Shown piece after piece: positions 38,085 through 49,822 of a stretch of DNA of 64,000 nt. Under the pieces are notes generated by a model. It was not told the origin of the DNA. It worked only from the letters and a program-made list of their open reading frames with translations, and searched no databases. The stretch's first letter is position 1. Every line of letters starts with the position of its first letter. The translations under genes and the position numbers were made by a program. The stretch is from the NCBI GenBank assembly GCA_025330725.1, contig JAIWND010000005.1:62001-126000 (forward strand), given 5' to 3'. Source of the stretch: Chlamydoabsidia padenii (lineage: Eukaryota > Mucoromycota > Mucoromycetes > Mucorales > Cunninghamellaceae).

Positions 38085-38556
38085 TTAGATCCTATCGTTC
38101 AATCGTGCCGGTGTACAAGGCTCAAGACAAAGTGTAAATGACAAAGAGAATGATCCACCTAAAACGCCGTTGACTTGGGAAGAAGATGCATATATAGCTA
38201 CAAACAAACAATAAAAAACAGTTAGAATGCAAAATACAGACATCTTTGTCCAAGTGTACGAACCTGTATAAAAGAAGGTAGCGATGTTATCGATACTTTG
38301 GCGTAAGAGAAAGAAGGAAGTTTCGCTGACTTGATAATAGCATCACACAAGATCCAAAGCCAAGACAATCATAACCAAGTGATGCATTTGTTAAAAGTCC
38401 AAGAAGAATGGATGAGAAAAGAAAAGCGAAAAAACAAAGAACGCCGGCAAAATAATTGATATGCTTGGGCGGGGTTTCACAATAGTGCAAACGTATAAAA
38501 TGGCTAAATATACCCACACTGGAATTCCAGAAAGAGTTAAAGATAATGATAAACAA
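38085..38556 (-). CDS. Possible small multi-pass membrane protein
   Basis: The minus strand reads IFSHFIRLHYCETPPKHINY and then a strong membrane segment (FAGVLCFFAFLFSSILLGLL). If a 46-nt GTTATG..AAG intron near 38335-38385 is removed, it continues SETSFFLLRQSIDNIATFFY and, after a normal intron (about 38204-38265), AIYASSSQVNGVLGGSF to a stop at 38085. The last join is GT-AG and in frame. The 5' end is unresolved; a CAATG followed by GTAAAC near 38600 may be the first exon boundary. The pattern resembles small MARVEL-like membrane proteins, but no signature was confirmed. Confidence 0.35.
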
Positions 38557-38639
38557 AGTAAAAGATAAGAATATTCTTTAAATCAACAGCAAAAGTTTAC
38601 CATTGTTTGAGTATCAGACTTCTCTAGTTGGGCAGGAGA

Positions 38640-39366
38640 CGGGGAGCAACCGGACTTTTAAAATATATGAGATTGGGTCCACGGCTTGAAGCGGGTTTTG
38701 AAAAAAGGATAGTTGCATTAATCAGGTGTATGGAAAGGATTATGTTAATTTATTGCATGAATACATCGATTCAAAACTAAAGGCTGACAGAAAAAGAAAA
38801 AAAATAGGAATAGGATCAAAAAAGAGAGTGCTTGTAGGGTCTTGAATAGGTCATGAATCCATTTTCTCTTCGAGGTCGTGAACAATTGCAGCCCATGATG
38901 TAAAGTTGGTACGATTAGCTGGTATTGATAAAAGGAAAAAGTGTTTCTGGTATGTAGGAAAGAAAAGAGAAAAAGAAAAAAAAAAGAAGAAGAATAGAGG
39001 AACGGTATTTATAGAAAAGCTCATCAGGATCTTGATCATTTGTATTTATGTCCATAATCCCAAAGCAGGATGGACTCTGGTTTGTTGTTTCGATATCATA
39101 CAGCCCATTGTTGTCAGTCAAAGAGAGAGAGAGAGAGAGAGAGAGAGCGATATGAATGATCTGCTACTTTATAATCCCCTCCTACCAAATGTTGTCAATT
39201 GATAAAGAGTCATTATTTATTCAAGCAATTGACAAACTGTGTATACTATTACTACCTATTCCCACACCCACAAACAAACAATCATTCTTTGGTTATATTT
39301 AATCCTGCTTTATTATGATAATGTGAATAAACAGATCTAATCTAATATGAAGCATAGTGTCTAAAT

Positions 39367-39411
<45 letters not shown>

Positions 39412-40064
39412 CTAGAGAGATTGTAATAGTATTAGCATAAAAGTATCGATATATCCCCCCTTGATCCTATTATTCATTTACCTACAGATAAGCTCCATAG
39501 TGTGTCCCTTTGTATGTTCCCATTGTTATCTTCAGGAGAAGATAATATGAGTACGGCTTCTCAAGTCAAGCAAAAGTTAATAATAGAGTAATCCCATTTC
39601 TACAATAAAAAGTAAAAAGAAGACAAGTGAGAGTAGTGCATTCATATCTTTGTTCAAAGGGAAGGTTCATTGTTGATTATAGACGTTAATCCACAGCCTA
39701 ATAGAATTAATACCGTGTTGGAGGTATTCGTAAGGATTCCTTGGTACAACATTTGAGTAGTATGTTCGAGTAACTATAATAAAGGGTCGGTGGTGGAAAG
39801 GAAAAGAAAAAATACAAAACCGCCAGTCGATTTAAAACTCACAGCGGGATTCAAATCCCGCCAGATCAAACTAGGACGCTTGCTGGTCCACATAGTACTT
39901 CCAGATCTGTCATTTTGGTGCCTTGTTGGAGTAATAAAAAACAAAACTTGTTCCTCGGAAAGAGAGTAGGAAAAAAAAAAAAAAAAAAAAAAAAAGATAT
40001 GTAGCGATCAAGCCAAGTTTCTGCGTGTATATGGTGGCCCGCCTTTGTAAAAGTAGCTTCGAAG
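38640..40064. other. Intergenic region with long poly(A) and GA repeats
   Basis: No gene is supported. GCGGGTTTTGAA near 38691 and the near-palindromic GCGGGATTCAAATCCCGCC at 39844-39862 are composite-motif copies. A (GA)n run lies at about 39121-39148, a run of about 40 A at 39369-39409, and a shorter A-run near 39970-39994. Confidence 0.4.
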
Positions 40065-40076
40065 GCGGGATTTGAA
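40065..40076 (+). promoter_or_regulatory. Composite motif upstream of U1-C
   Basis: GCGGGATTTGAA, an exact copy, lies 79 nt before the ATG at 40155. The palindromic copy at 39844-39862 lies about 290 nt before the same ATG. Confidence 0.45.
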
Positions 40077-40154
40077 TTATCTGGCCGTTATAATTTTTTT
40101 TTTGTTATTTTGGTATCATTGGTCCTTCTTTCCTTCTTATAAACTCACCAAAAG

Positions 40155-41121
40155 ATGCCCAAGTATTATTGTGGTAAGTATACTTAACTGATTGTTGCAT
40201 ATAATGACTCACTCTCTCTCCTCTTATGCTTTATAGAATACTGCGATGTATTTTTAACACACGATAGTCGTAAGTACACGCAATCACTTGGTTTAAAGAA
40301 AAGAAAAAAGGATCTGTCAATTTGGGATACTCATCTTTTTTGTTGGGGGGGTGTGTGTGTGTATATGTTACCTTCTATATAGCATCGGTAAGAAAAGGTC
40401 ATAATGCAGGAAAGAATCATTTGATAAACGTCAAGTGTTATTATGAAGGTAAGGTCTATATAATGTATGGAACCTTTAGGATCTAACCCTCGTTTTGAAT
40501 ATTAACTTACTACATAGAAATCGCACCTGATAAAGCACAGGCTATCCTAAATGAAATCACTAGAGCCTACGATAACGCCAATGCAGGTAAGATTCACACA
40601 TTCTCAAGAAAAAAAAAAGTACAACCATTTGTGTACTTGTCAAGAATACTAACCCTTTTTTTTTTATCTTACTAGTGATACCACCTCAATATAATGGTCA
40701 ATTCGTCCCAGGATGTAAGTTGTTAGCTCTACGGAAATACCATGACAATAAAAAGCAACAGGAACCCATACTAATCATGTATGTTCTATTAGATGGACCA
40801 CCTCGACCATTCCAAGGAGCACCATACTCAAGCAGGCCCGCAGGTTATCCTCCGTTTGGAAATATGTCTACCGGTCACTTGAATCGTAAGTAGGATTTGT
40901 ATATCATTATCATTTGGCTCATTTATGTGTTTCCCCTTGTCTTTATAGGTCCTCCTCGTCCATACTACAACGGTCCTCCTCGTCCTCCTCCTCCTGGTGG
41001 ATTCAATCGTCCCCCTCCTCCTCCAGGCGGTTTTAATCGTCCTCCTCCTCCACATCATTACTCTCCTGGTCCACCTGGCTCATCACCTCCTTACTCATCA
41101 AGTGTTAGGACGGACTCATAA
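40155..41121 (+). CDS. U1 small nuclear ribonucleoprotein C
   Basis: A multi-exon gene. Exon 1 encodes MPKYYC; the next exons join in frame to give EYCDVFLTHDSPSVRKGH and HLINVKCYYE. This is the U1-C matrin-type C2H2 zinc finger (YYCEYCD, then H-x5-H). After IAPDKAQAILNEITRAYDN comes a Pro/Gly-rich tail with repeats of RPPPPPGGFN, ending SSSVRTDS at the stop 41119-41121. U1-C stabilises U1 snRNP binding at 5' splice sites. The S-P-S codon run is created across an intron (C|CA), which confirms the structure. The finger is complete and the tail is typical of the family. Confidence 0.95.
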
Positions 41122-41246
41122 TAAGGTATAGTAATTAAGAATACTTCATGAAGTTATTGTTTAACACCATAAACTAATCATATACTCTTTGTTTCATTTA
41201 AATATTAGCCACTCATTAGATCATCACATACACATTTTTGGATGAA

Positions 41247-41401
41247 ATGAACATGAATAAAAAAGGTATATTTTTTCAACTCTTTGTTGTCCTCCCATTC
41301 TTTTTCTTTTTTTTTTTACTGTAGATCCTTCTTTGGACGATCCTAAACGGGATGATGATAATGATGCTTGGCCAAGTGACCACTCCTACTGGTATAACTA
41401 G
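41247..41401 (+). CDS. Possible spliced short ORF downstream of U1-C
   Basis: ATG at 41247, an AAAAAAG/GTATAT donor at 41265-41266 and a CTGTAG acceptor ending at 41324 give a 31-residue reading frame, including DPSLDDPKRDDDNDAWPSD and SYWYN. It is acidic and ends in aromatic residues. The frame is closed at both ends and the splice sites are normal, but length and context give little support. It could be an alternative terminal exon of the U1-C transcript or chance. Confidence 0.2.
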
Positions 41402-42559
41402 TACAAAGACGACTAAATGGTTAATTGGATGAACATGACATACGCCTACCATACCCCGGCCTAAATGAAGCAATCGTAATATCAACAGCGGATCAGTATA
41501 GACGAGAATGGTAAGATCGACAAAAAAGTTAAATCTCGTGAAGGCAATGGTGGCGGTCACTTTACTGGTTGAATGGGGGCTGAAACAATGGTGCCTTTGT
41601 GGTGATGGTGGTGGTGGCCAAGATCAACCTAGAATAGCAATCTAGAATGATCTGGACTTTCTCGGGGTTTGGCTTGCATGAATCTTTTATTATTTTAGAA
41701 TAGAATTAGTCTAGTCGTTTAATATCTTATACTCAATTATTATAATAAAAAACCAAAATTGTCTCCTATTTGATCATCCTTTTTACCAATGTGATGTATA
41801 ATAATCCTAGAATGTTATAATCGGTGCACCATCAGTGTTCTTTTCCGTCCCGCTCATTTGTGCATGTTGGCAAATCCGATCTAACATTGTCACGATACCT
41901 TACTTGAAACGAATTCATCTTATGTTTATCCAATTATTTCGATTGCAGATCAATACTGTAGTTTAAGGTAGTCTTCGGGTTTTTGTTTTAAAAAAAGACA
42001 AGTGGATGCAGTTGAGGATTACTGTACATCATGTCATAAACTGTCAGGTATCCCGTCCAAGCCATTACTCAGTTCCAGGCACTAATAATGCTTTACTAAA
42101 ACCTCTTCAACATCAAATTTATAATTCGGATGCACCGCAAACATAAAAAAAAGAAAACTGAGCAAAGTATAGAGTGGCAAGAAAGATGATGAGAAAAAAA
42201 GTATTGCCATTTGAAGTGAAGGTTCCTTCCGGTATGCATGATGGAATTTCAAATCCCGCTTTCAGGGGCAATCTTCTTTTTTCGAAACAATGAATACCAA
42301 TGGCAAGGAGGCGAATAAATCACATTGATTTTATAGACCCCACTAAGCATATATTATTGTTCACGTGAGATATATTTGTAGAGTTTAATAAAAGAGTTTA
42401 TTGGGTAGACAATGAGCTAATAACAAAGTAAAAGAGATATAATGCCATATAGTGATTGGTTCGGGAGATGTAAAGAAGTATAAGTAAAGTATAAATAGTA
42501 TGACCAAAGAGAAAAGCCCACCAAGGACAAACCATTTAACCAAATAAAGATGGCCCAAG
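41402..42559. other. Intergenic region
   Basis: AT-rich, with TTCAAATCCCGC at 42248-42259, an exact composite-motif copy not close to any recognised start. A 95-codon minus-strand open frame at 41276-41560 exists but shows no family features. Confidence 0.35.
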
Positions 42560-42835
42560 TTAGATGGGATAATAAACCGGCGTGTATCTGGGGTAGTAGA
42601 AGGTAGTAGGTTGATAGTATAAAGGTGATAATTGCTGATAGCCATAAGGAACCATTGTGGGACCATAATAACCGCAATACTTGGATCTACATCGACCAAT
42701 TGCACCACCACAGCGACGTCCCAGGTACTAAAATATGTATGATTTAATGAGTATGACTTGGTCAAGTTAGATACAGCATCAACTTACCGGATAAGAATAG
42801 TGTCCATCATCTACGATACTATACGAGTTACCCAT
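42560..42835 (-). CDS. Tyr/Gly/Pro-rich 71-residue protein
   Basis: Two exons, 42788-42835 and 42560-42727, joined in phase 0. Exon 1 encodes MGNSYSIVDDGHYSYP, with a possible N-myristoylation site (Gly2, Ser6). Exon 2 encodes YLGRRCGGAIGRCRSKYCGY and a run of aromatic residues ending YTPVYYPI at a TAA. An overlapping 126-codon frame (42385-42765) also exists, but it would need to ignore the good splice sites. Tyr-rich tails of this kind occur in fungal stress or wall-associated small proteins; the function here is unknown. It is divergent from the WD40 gene across a 240-nt promoter. Confidence 0.55.
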
Positions 42836-42998
42836 TTTTGTTATTGATTTTTTTTTTTTTAAAAAAAAAAACAAGTTGGAAAAGAGAAGAAATGAAGGAT
42901 GAAGGATGGTCTAATTTATTCAAAATCAAGGGCAGGCGGGGCATGAATTCTAATGTTCAGCTTTGTCGATCTGAAATTTCAACCAATAGGAATCGATT

Positions 42999-43010
42999 TT
43001 GAAATTCCGC
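42999..43010 (-). promoter_or_regulatory. Composite motif in a divergent promoter
   Basis: TTGAAATTCCGC lies 66 nt before the WD40 ATG at 43076 and about 164 nt upstream of the Tyr-rich gene's ATG at 42835, so one site could serve both. Confidence 0.35.
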
Positions 43011-43075
43011 CCTATTTAACTGAGCGGCATTATACATCTATTTACTTTTTTTGTTTATCTCTTTTTCTCTCCGTC

Positions 43076-45022
43076 ATGTCTACTTCTCTTTCCCAATGCT
43101 TATGGGAACGCCGATGCAACAATTACAACACTTCACGATTGACACACTTTAATAAATTCAGTAAGTTTTTTTTTACTTCTTCCTATATGTATATAAACGA
43201 ATGTTAATGGGGGGGGGAGTAGGTCGGCAGGTCTATGGAGATCCCTTCTTTTTAAATCGAATGATTTTAGATAAATCATTGCGATCTCAAACTAACGATA
43301 TAATGACTTCTCTCTGGTAAGAAAAAACAAAAAAAAAAAAAAAAGAAGAAAAAAACAATATGAAGACGATAGCCAGGTGATACTAACGTCTTTTTCTTTC
43401 TTTCTTCTTTTTTATTATTATTTCTACTTGTTTGCAAGTTGGTCAAGTCAAGGAGATAGTTTGCTATCTGGTTCCTGCTCAGGTCAACTATATCTTTGGA
43501 AACCCTTTGAGTCAACCCAGTGTCCGAACATAGTCCTATCAACAGGTAAGTGTACCCTCATAAACTGGTGATGATTCATCTTGTATACTAATCATTTGCT
43601 TTTTTTTTTCTTTTACTTTTTCGTCTCTGTTTTTGGGATTGTATACATAGAAGAACAATCTTTAATTCATTCGGTGAACTACATGTCAAAAAACCGTGCT
43701 ATTTGTGGATCAGAAAGCGGCACACTATGGCTTTTTGATCTTGATTCTGGAGACCCATTGGAAATCTACTCATGCTCAAAGGCAAGTACGCGACTCGAAA
43801 TCAATGGAAATAACGAAGTGGTATCATGCTCTGAAGATGGTAAGATGGGTGATACGAAAAATATATATTAACATGTGAATACACTTGTGTCTCTATTATT
43901 ACGTTAGGTATTATTCGACAGTATGATCTTCGCGAACGACATGTTTGTGATAATGAATCAGATTGCAAAACATCCGTCATCCTTGATTATAGCCAAAGCA
44001 GTAGCATTGCCACAATGAAAGGGGATCCTGTACGTCTCCAAAGCATCTCGATCGATCCTTTTGCCCCTCACTACTTGGCCGTGGCGGGATCTCAAAATTA
44101 TGTTTATTTGCATGATCGGCGAATGCACGGGGGTTCGTCTTTGGTCAATCTTTTGGTGAATGAAAACGGAACTGCCACCTCTCAAAATGAACTATGTTAT
44201 GGTAATGCTTGTAAATTCAGCAACAAAGTCTCTGGCTCTGTAAGTCTAAACGTAGATAAAACCGATCAATTACTAATCTTCTCTTGTGTCTTTTCCTTTC
44301 CTTCTGTTGCTACAAAACAAGCTATTGGTCAATTGGTCTGATGATAATATCTATCTCTTCGACATTCATAATAATGAAAAGACAACGGTGAAACTGAATC
44401 AAGGCGAAAATGACATTGCTGTTGATGTGATTCATTACAGCCATCGCTACACAGGGCATTTGAATCCATGGGTTGTAAGTAGACAATACTATGTCAGGGT
44501 TTACTTTATACGTACTTACAATTTCTTCTTTTTAAACTTTTAGAATGAAGAATGTATCGGGTTTTATGGGCTAGATGAAGAATATGTTATATCAGGCACA
44601 GACGATGGTATGGTATTTATATGGAACCGGACTAATGAAAAAGTAATGCAAATGTTTAATGTCAGTGATTCACCTATCACTGGTATCAAGGTAAAACAAG
44701 AACAAAAAAAGAAAGAAAAAAAAAAAAGAAAGGGGGTATAATGATTCACCACTATTCTTTACAGGCACATCCAACTCTTCCCATATTGGCGGTCACTGAC
44801 TCGGATTCTATGGTCAAGCTCTACATACCAAGATCCGAACCATCACTGACATCTCCTTCTACTCATCCATTTGCCGAATCGTCATATGCTATTACCTCTC
44901 ACATGTTTGAAGTCGACAGTCTTGTCAATAGGAATGAACAACTCAAGCGCGGAAATCCCTCTCATCTCTTCAATCATCTGATACGAAACGACAATGGTCC
45001 TCCACCTTGCTACATACAATAG
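43076..45022 (+). CDS. WD40 protein, DCAF-like
   Basis: A multi-exon gene starting MSTSLSQCLWERRCNNYNTS. Exon joins give FSRQVYGDPFFLNRMILDKS, then CWSSQGDSLLSGSCSGQLYL, the first clear WD repeat. Further repeats are CGSESGTLWLFDLDSGDP, VVSCSEDGIIRQYDLRERHV, ISIDPFAPHYLAVAGSQNYV with YLHDRRM, VISGTDDGMVFIWNR and AHPTLPILAVTDSDSMVKLY. The SIDP..P.YLAVAG..YV.LHDRR block matches the DCAF6/8-type family of DDB1-CUL4 substrate receptors. A role as receptor for a CUL4 ubiquitin ligase is inferred from family resemblance. The stop is at 45020-45022. Confidence 0.82.
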
Positions 45023-45900
45023 ATTAGTCTCCCTCCCCTCTATAGTTAGTAATATCCTAATATCTTTTAATTGTTAATCAGACCCTATTAAAAAATATCT
45101 CTTTGGTTGTATCATTGTTTACCCTATATCTTCTAAAAATCTATTTGATTGTTTATTGATTTACATAGATAGTAAACACAGTATCCATGTTTTATACATG
45201 GTAGTGTGAGGATTACAAAAAAGGACGCATTGATCGGGGTTTTAATATCAACACGAGGGTCACTTTATGCATGAAAGGTGGTCCCGATACTCAAGCAATT
45301 GTGTTTAATGGATATTTCTCCGAAAAAAGAAAGAAGTTTGAACCCTGGCACCCATCAGATTGATGTAAATCAGATGATTTTCCACAGCTTTTGGCATGAC
45401 ATTTGTCTTCTTTAATAGTACTATCCAAAAAGACTTTGGCGGCGATCGAAATAGGTTAATGATATGCAAGTCGATTTCCACCTGACCAAAACAGGCATGC
45501 TGTCAGTTCAGAATCAATATTCCATGATGTGTTATGCATTTGACACCTGTTAGTATATGTTTCAAATGATTACTCTATGCATGGAAAAAAGAAACACCAC
45601 TTTATCAATGAAGATTGTAGGCACCCCTCCCCCTAGTAGAACCCAACAAACCAAGGGAGAGTACTTTGGTGAATGGTGAATGGAGTGGCTACATGGAGGT
45701 GCTGTGAAATGAAAAAGGGGCGTGTGTTGAATATCTTGACGCTGATTGGCTGAGTTGTGAAATGCCCCCAATTTGAATCGCCTTTTAAATATATTGACTG
45801 ATCTTTCTTTTTATTTCTTTCACTCTCTCTTTCCACTTTTGCACTCTCACATTTCACACTTCATCCTCTTCTTCACTGTAAATTGGCAACTATACATGGA
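45023..45900. other. Intergenic region
   Basis: No gene is supported. AATTTGAATCGCC near 45771 and a TATA-like TTTTAAATATATTG near 45783 lie about 120 nt before the next start, followed by a CT-rich stretch. Confidence 0.35.
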
Positions 45901-47856
45901 ATGAATATGAAGGACGTTGACACCACCGAATGTCCCATTTCTGATCATGAAGATTCTATGGATGCAGACTGGGATGGGTATTCTTCTAATGGTAGCACAA
46001 CAAGCAGCGACAACGACACACTTCAACAACAGCAAAACAGCGATTACTTTGATCCTACGAAAATAACAGCAGCCCTTCCCTTGTTACCCTTTGACAATCA
46101 AGTAGGTGGTCATGTCTCCTTCTTCCGCTTCTCCAAACGGGCTATTTGTAAACTCGTTTCTTGGAAGGAGCAACGATTTTATGAACATTTGGAGGTCACT
46201 CATCCTGAACTCTTGCCCTTCATGTGTCAATACCTTGGCATTCTCAATGTTACCTATGAATCTCCACATTCACCACTTTTACCGGAAGTATCCTTTGACA
46301 AGAATCAACACCTTTTGCGGAACTGGCGCGCTTGCTATGGAAAAGAAAACGGTCAACTATCCTCGTCGGATCCAAATCATCGAACCTTCCAGGAACAAGT
46401 TCTTCATGAAGTCTTCACTCCCAAGGCCATGAAAGAACGACTACGATTTGTGGATTATTGGCGACAACGACAACAACAGCAATCAGGGCGAAATCCGGGT
46501 GGGAATTCAACTCAACGGGACACACCATCTTCCTCATCAGTACCATCCAGTATGTTACAAGAAAAAAACGCACCTTGGGATCGCAACTCTTTGTTGGGTC
46601 GATCAGCACCTCCTACTAGTCAGTACGAATCCTCCTGTGGTAAATCATCATTACCTGTGGATTGTACAATACTTGGAACAACTCAACACTCTTTAGTACA
46701 ACCCAATCACGACTCTCGTAAAAGCGACCCAGAGGATACTTTATTCACGATGGACGACATGGATGATGACACATGGATCAACAGTGATAAACACCATAGT
46801 GATGATAGTGGTACTTGCATCATCAACCATGGGGACAGTTCTCGTACACAATTAACGATGATCGATAAGGTCGACTCTACAAAATCATCATCACTACCAC
46901 CCTCACCGACTTCTCTTAATCAACCACTAGCCGACTCTCCACCTTCTTCTCTTGGACATTCTTTGACAAAACCATGGGCAACAAGAGCAACACCAGACAA
47001 TCCATGGTCTCTCCAAGTCTATCAAAAAGATCTACAGAGGATGCATCAACAATACAACAAGGACACGGGCAACACACAATCCACTCGGACTACTTGGGCA
47101 AGATCACCATTTGAAACTCAAACCAAGAAATTCATCTTGCTGGAAGATCTAACGGATGGTGTGAAATATCCTTGTGTGCTCGATTTGAAAATGGGGACCC
47201 GCGCTTATGGTACTGATGCTACGCCTGCCAAAATGCGAAGTCAATCTCAGAAATGTGACAAATCAACTAGCAAGATGTTGGGTGTTAGGATATGTGGTAT
47301 GCAGGCAAGTGAAAAAAAAAAAAAAAATTAAACTAGGAGTGATTATCTTTATATATATATATATATATAGGTTTATGATACCCAGGAACAAAGCTTCTTA
47401 TTTGAAGACAAGTATTATGGACGGACATTGACACCCGATACATTTGAAACAACCCTGGCAAGATACTTGAATAATGGTCAAGGATGTCAAATTCAATATA
47501 TTCCCAGCTTACTACGACGATTACGACAACTTGCCAGCATCATCAAATCCATGGACGATTATCGATTTTATACCTCTTCTTTATTGATGATTTACGATGG
47601 GGCTCTGGACAGTCAACGGGGTATTGATATGCGGATCATTGATTTCGCCCACTGTGTGACTCAGCAAGAAGTCCGTTTGGATCGACAATCATCATCTACG
47701 ACTTTTACCTACCCTCCACGCCACCAGGGTCCTGATTATGGTTATCTTCTCGGTCTCAAGTCTTTGGTCTCATCCTTTCAAGCCATTTATACCTATTATG
47801 GTGGTGATCCCTCCTCTATTAGTATAGAACATTGTCACGTCTTTGATGGTCTCTAG
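45901..47856 (+). CDS. KCS1: Inositol hexakisphosphate kinase (Kcs1/IP6K family)
   Basis: Two exons, 45901-47304 and 47371-47856, about 630 residues. The N-terminus is acidic and disordered. The ATP-binding N-lobe follows: [31 protein letters not shown] and [13 protein letters not shown] long Ser/Thr-rich insertion is followed by [20 protein letters not shown] with the signature PxxxDxKxG (PCVLDLKMG), then [19 protein letters not shown] across the intron. The C-lobe carries SSLLMIYDG and IDFAHC, as expected for IP6 kinases. These enzymes make the pyrophosphate IP7 from IP6, which signals phosphate status. The intron has a GC donor (see findings). Confidence 0.92.
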
Positions 47857-48177
47857 TTATATTCCCTACTCCTTTTTTGTTGTTGTTGTATATGTAATCA
47901 TTTTTAATCTTAATTAATAAATAAAAAAAGAATGTATCCTCACTGAATAAAGTGGAGGGGGGGGATGCACTGTTGTCTTGATCATTACTTATAGGGCGGG
48001 GAAATATAAATCGTTTGGATCTAATTCGTGCAATCAAGGGAAATATTAAAGGTCCGATTTTTCGGCAAATCGAAACACGCACTTAAATTTACCTTGGATG
48101 ACTCTTCATTCTTTTCCTTTCTTCTTATTTATTTATATATATATATATATGCTTTTTATCTTGTACACCTTTTACCA

Positions 48178-49653
48178 ATGATGATACGAAGGTTTGGAAA
48201 CTATAGTCAGAAAAGCTCATGGATTTGGCGACAAAACTACAATTTCCATCGTCATCATTCACGCCCTTTGTGTGCCACCTTTACAACCATCACCAAAACC
48301 ATTCTGCCCAATAATGAACCACTTACAGCCAAACCACCAGAATCAACCAAAGCCGATGCTCCTTATCATTTTTATCAAAACAAGGTACTGGAACCCTATC
48401 TCAAGCAAACGATTCATGCCAACACCCTTCGACAATACATTGTCTTTGGACGACACATAACCTCCGACCGACTAGTAACAAGTGCCAATTGGGTTCGTAA
48501 TGAACTGCTGGTACGATTGGCTCATCGCATCCGGGACTTTCAACAACTTCCGTTTATTGTCGGGACCAATCCTAACATTGAATATTCGTATCGACTCTAC
48601 TGGGGAGCCTTTGAAGCCTTGCGAAAAACACCAACGATCAAGACGATTCCTGACAATGAAGCGTTTTGTGACCTTTTGAACAACCTATTTAAAGATGGAC
48701 AACAAGTATTACCAAGGATGGCGGTCGGGATCAGTGAATGTGCCTCTCATTTTACACCTCATGATAATGTCTTGGACCGATTCCTCAACCGAATGATGCA
48801 GGCCCGAATCTCACGTCGATTATTGGCGGATCAACATCGGGCATTGACCAAGGCTTGTAGATCATCATCAAATGGGAAACAACATGGGAATCAAGTAGGG
48901 ATCTTTAATACCGAATGTAGTGCTCAGGCCATGTTGGATCAAGCACTTGCTTTGGTCACCAAACAATACCCTACGTCTTCTTTACCGCCTGTCCATGTCC
49001 AGATCCCTGATGGTGATATTTTATTCGCCTATATTCCGGATCAACTCGAACATGTTTTATATGAATTATTACATAATGCTACAAAATACACTCTTCAACA
49101 ACAATCCACCACTCTACCTCCTATTCAAGTCACTATTTGCGCCAACAAGACCGATGTCTTCTTCCGGGTATCAGATCAAGCAGGTGGTATCATGTTATCC
49201 AAGTACGAACGATTATGGTCTTATCAAGAACGTGCCAACCGTGGTGATTTTACTGATTTTAAACATGTCCCAAAAATGCCTGTGACCATGACGGATCGGT
49301 TCGAACAACAACAACAACAAATCAACCATGCACAAACCAATGTATCACTCGGGATCGGCTTACTGATGAGTAAGGTGTATGCGGAATATTGGGGTGGCGA
49401 ATTGCAAGTGATCTCTTTGGACGGCTATGGCACGGATGCTTATGTAAGGATACCACGCACTGGCTTATTGACGGAAAACATTGGTATCGACGAATCTACT
49501 TCCTCTCAACCATCATCATCATTATCAAAAAAACATCACTTGGCGGCAGCACAAAAGACGAATAAACATCATCAACATCATCACCGCATTAAACATGTTG
49601 GTCCTGCCCATAATCAAAAAGGATGGGTATTGTCTTCTATCATCACATCATAG
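48178..49653 (+). CDS. Mitochondrial pyruvate/branched-chain dehydrogenase kinase-type protein kinase
   Basis: A single-exon protein of about 491 residues. The start at 48178 gives MMIRRFGNYSQKSSWIWRQN, an Arg-rich presequence for mitochondria. A helical domain (about residues 60-260) includes LVTSANWVRNELLVRLAHR and NIEYSYRLYWGAFEAL. The GHKL ATPase domain follows: VLYELLHNATKYT (N-box), VFFRVSDQAGGI (G1), NVSLGIGLLMSKVYAEYWGG (G2) and GYGTDAYVRIPR. This order is diagnostic of PDK/BCKDK and yeast Pkp kinases, which phosphorylate the E1 alpha subunit of the dehydrogenase complexes in the matrix. The ELLHNATKYT spelling, rather than ELFKNAMRAT, points to the Pkp1-like fungal branch. A His-rich tail follows. 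Confidence 0.9.
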   Translation: MMIRRFGNYSQKSSWIWRQNYNFHRHHSRPLCATFTTITKTILPNNEPLTAKPPESTKADAPYHFYQNKVLEPYLKQTIHANTLRQYIVFGRHITSDRLVTSANWVRNELLVRLAHRIRDFQQLPFIVGTNPNIEYSYRLYWGAFEALRKTPTIKTIPDNEAFCDLLNNLFKDGQQVLPRMAVGISECASHFTPHDNVLDRFLNRMMQARISRRLLADQHRALTKACRSSSNGKQHGNQVGIFNTECSAQAMLDQALALVTKQYPTSSLPPVHVQIPDGDILFAYIPDQLEHVLYELLHNATKYTLQQQSTTLPPIQVTICANKTDVFFRVSDQAGGIMLSKYERLWSYQERANRGDFTDFKHVPKMPVTMTDRFEQQQQQINHAQTNVSLGIGLLMSKVYAEYWGGELQVISLDGYGTDAYVRIPRTGLLTENIGIDESTSSQPSSSLSKKHHLAAAQKTNKHHQHHHRIKHVGPAHNQKGWVLSSIITS

Positions 49654-49822
49654 ACTATAGTTTAGTTTTAGTTTAAATCTTTTTATTGTATTTGTATTCT
49701 GTTTAAACTAATAAAATTAAAACGACCTTTGTACTATATATATTGCCTTTATTATTTTTTAAAAAAAAAGTGTGATATAATAATAATAAAAAAAGGAAGG
49801 AGAGTAACTAATAACTAATAGG

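Noticed and set aside
39844..39862. tRNA T-arm or Pol III B-box
   Set aside because: TTCAAATCCC resembles a B box, but no A box, acceptor stem or T-run terminator at the right distance was found, and copies occur in both orientations near Pol II genes.
41276..41628. His-rich minus-strand gene opposite the short ORF downstream of U1-C
   Set aside because: GHHHHHHKG and SGHLAKHHYHH pieces are suggestive, but the proposed exons do not join in phase.
42385..42765. 126-codon minus-strand open frame with hydrophobic stretches
   Set aside because: It overlaps the spliced Tyr-rich gene, ignores good splice sites, and its hydrophobic segments come from AT-rich 3' sequence.
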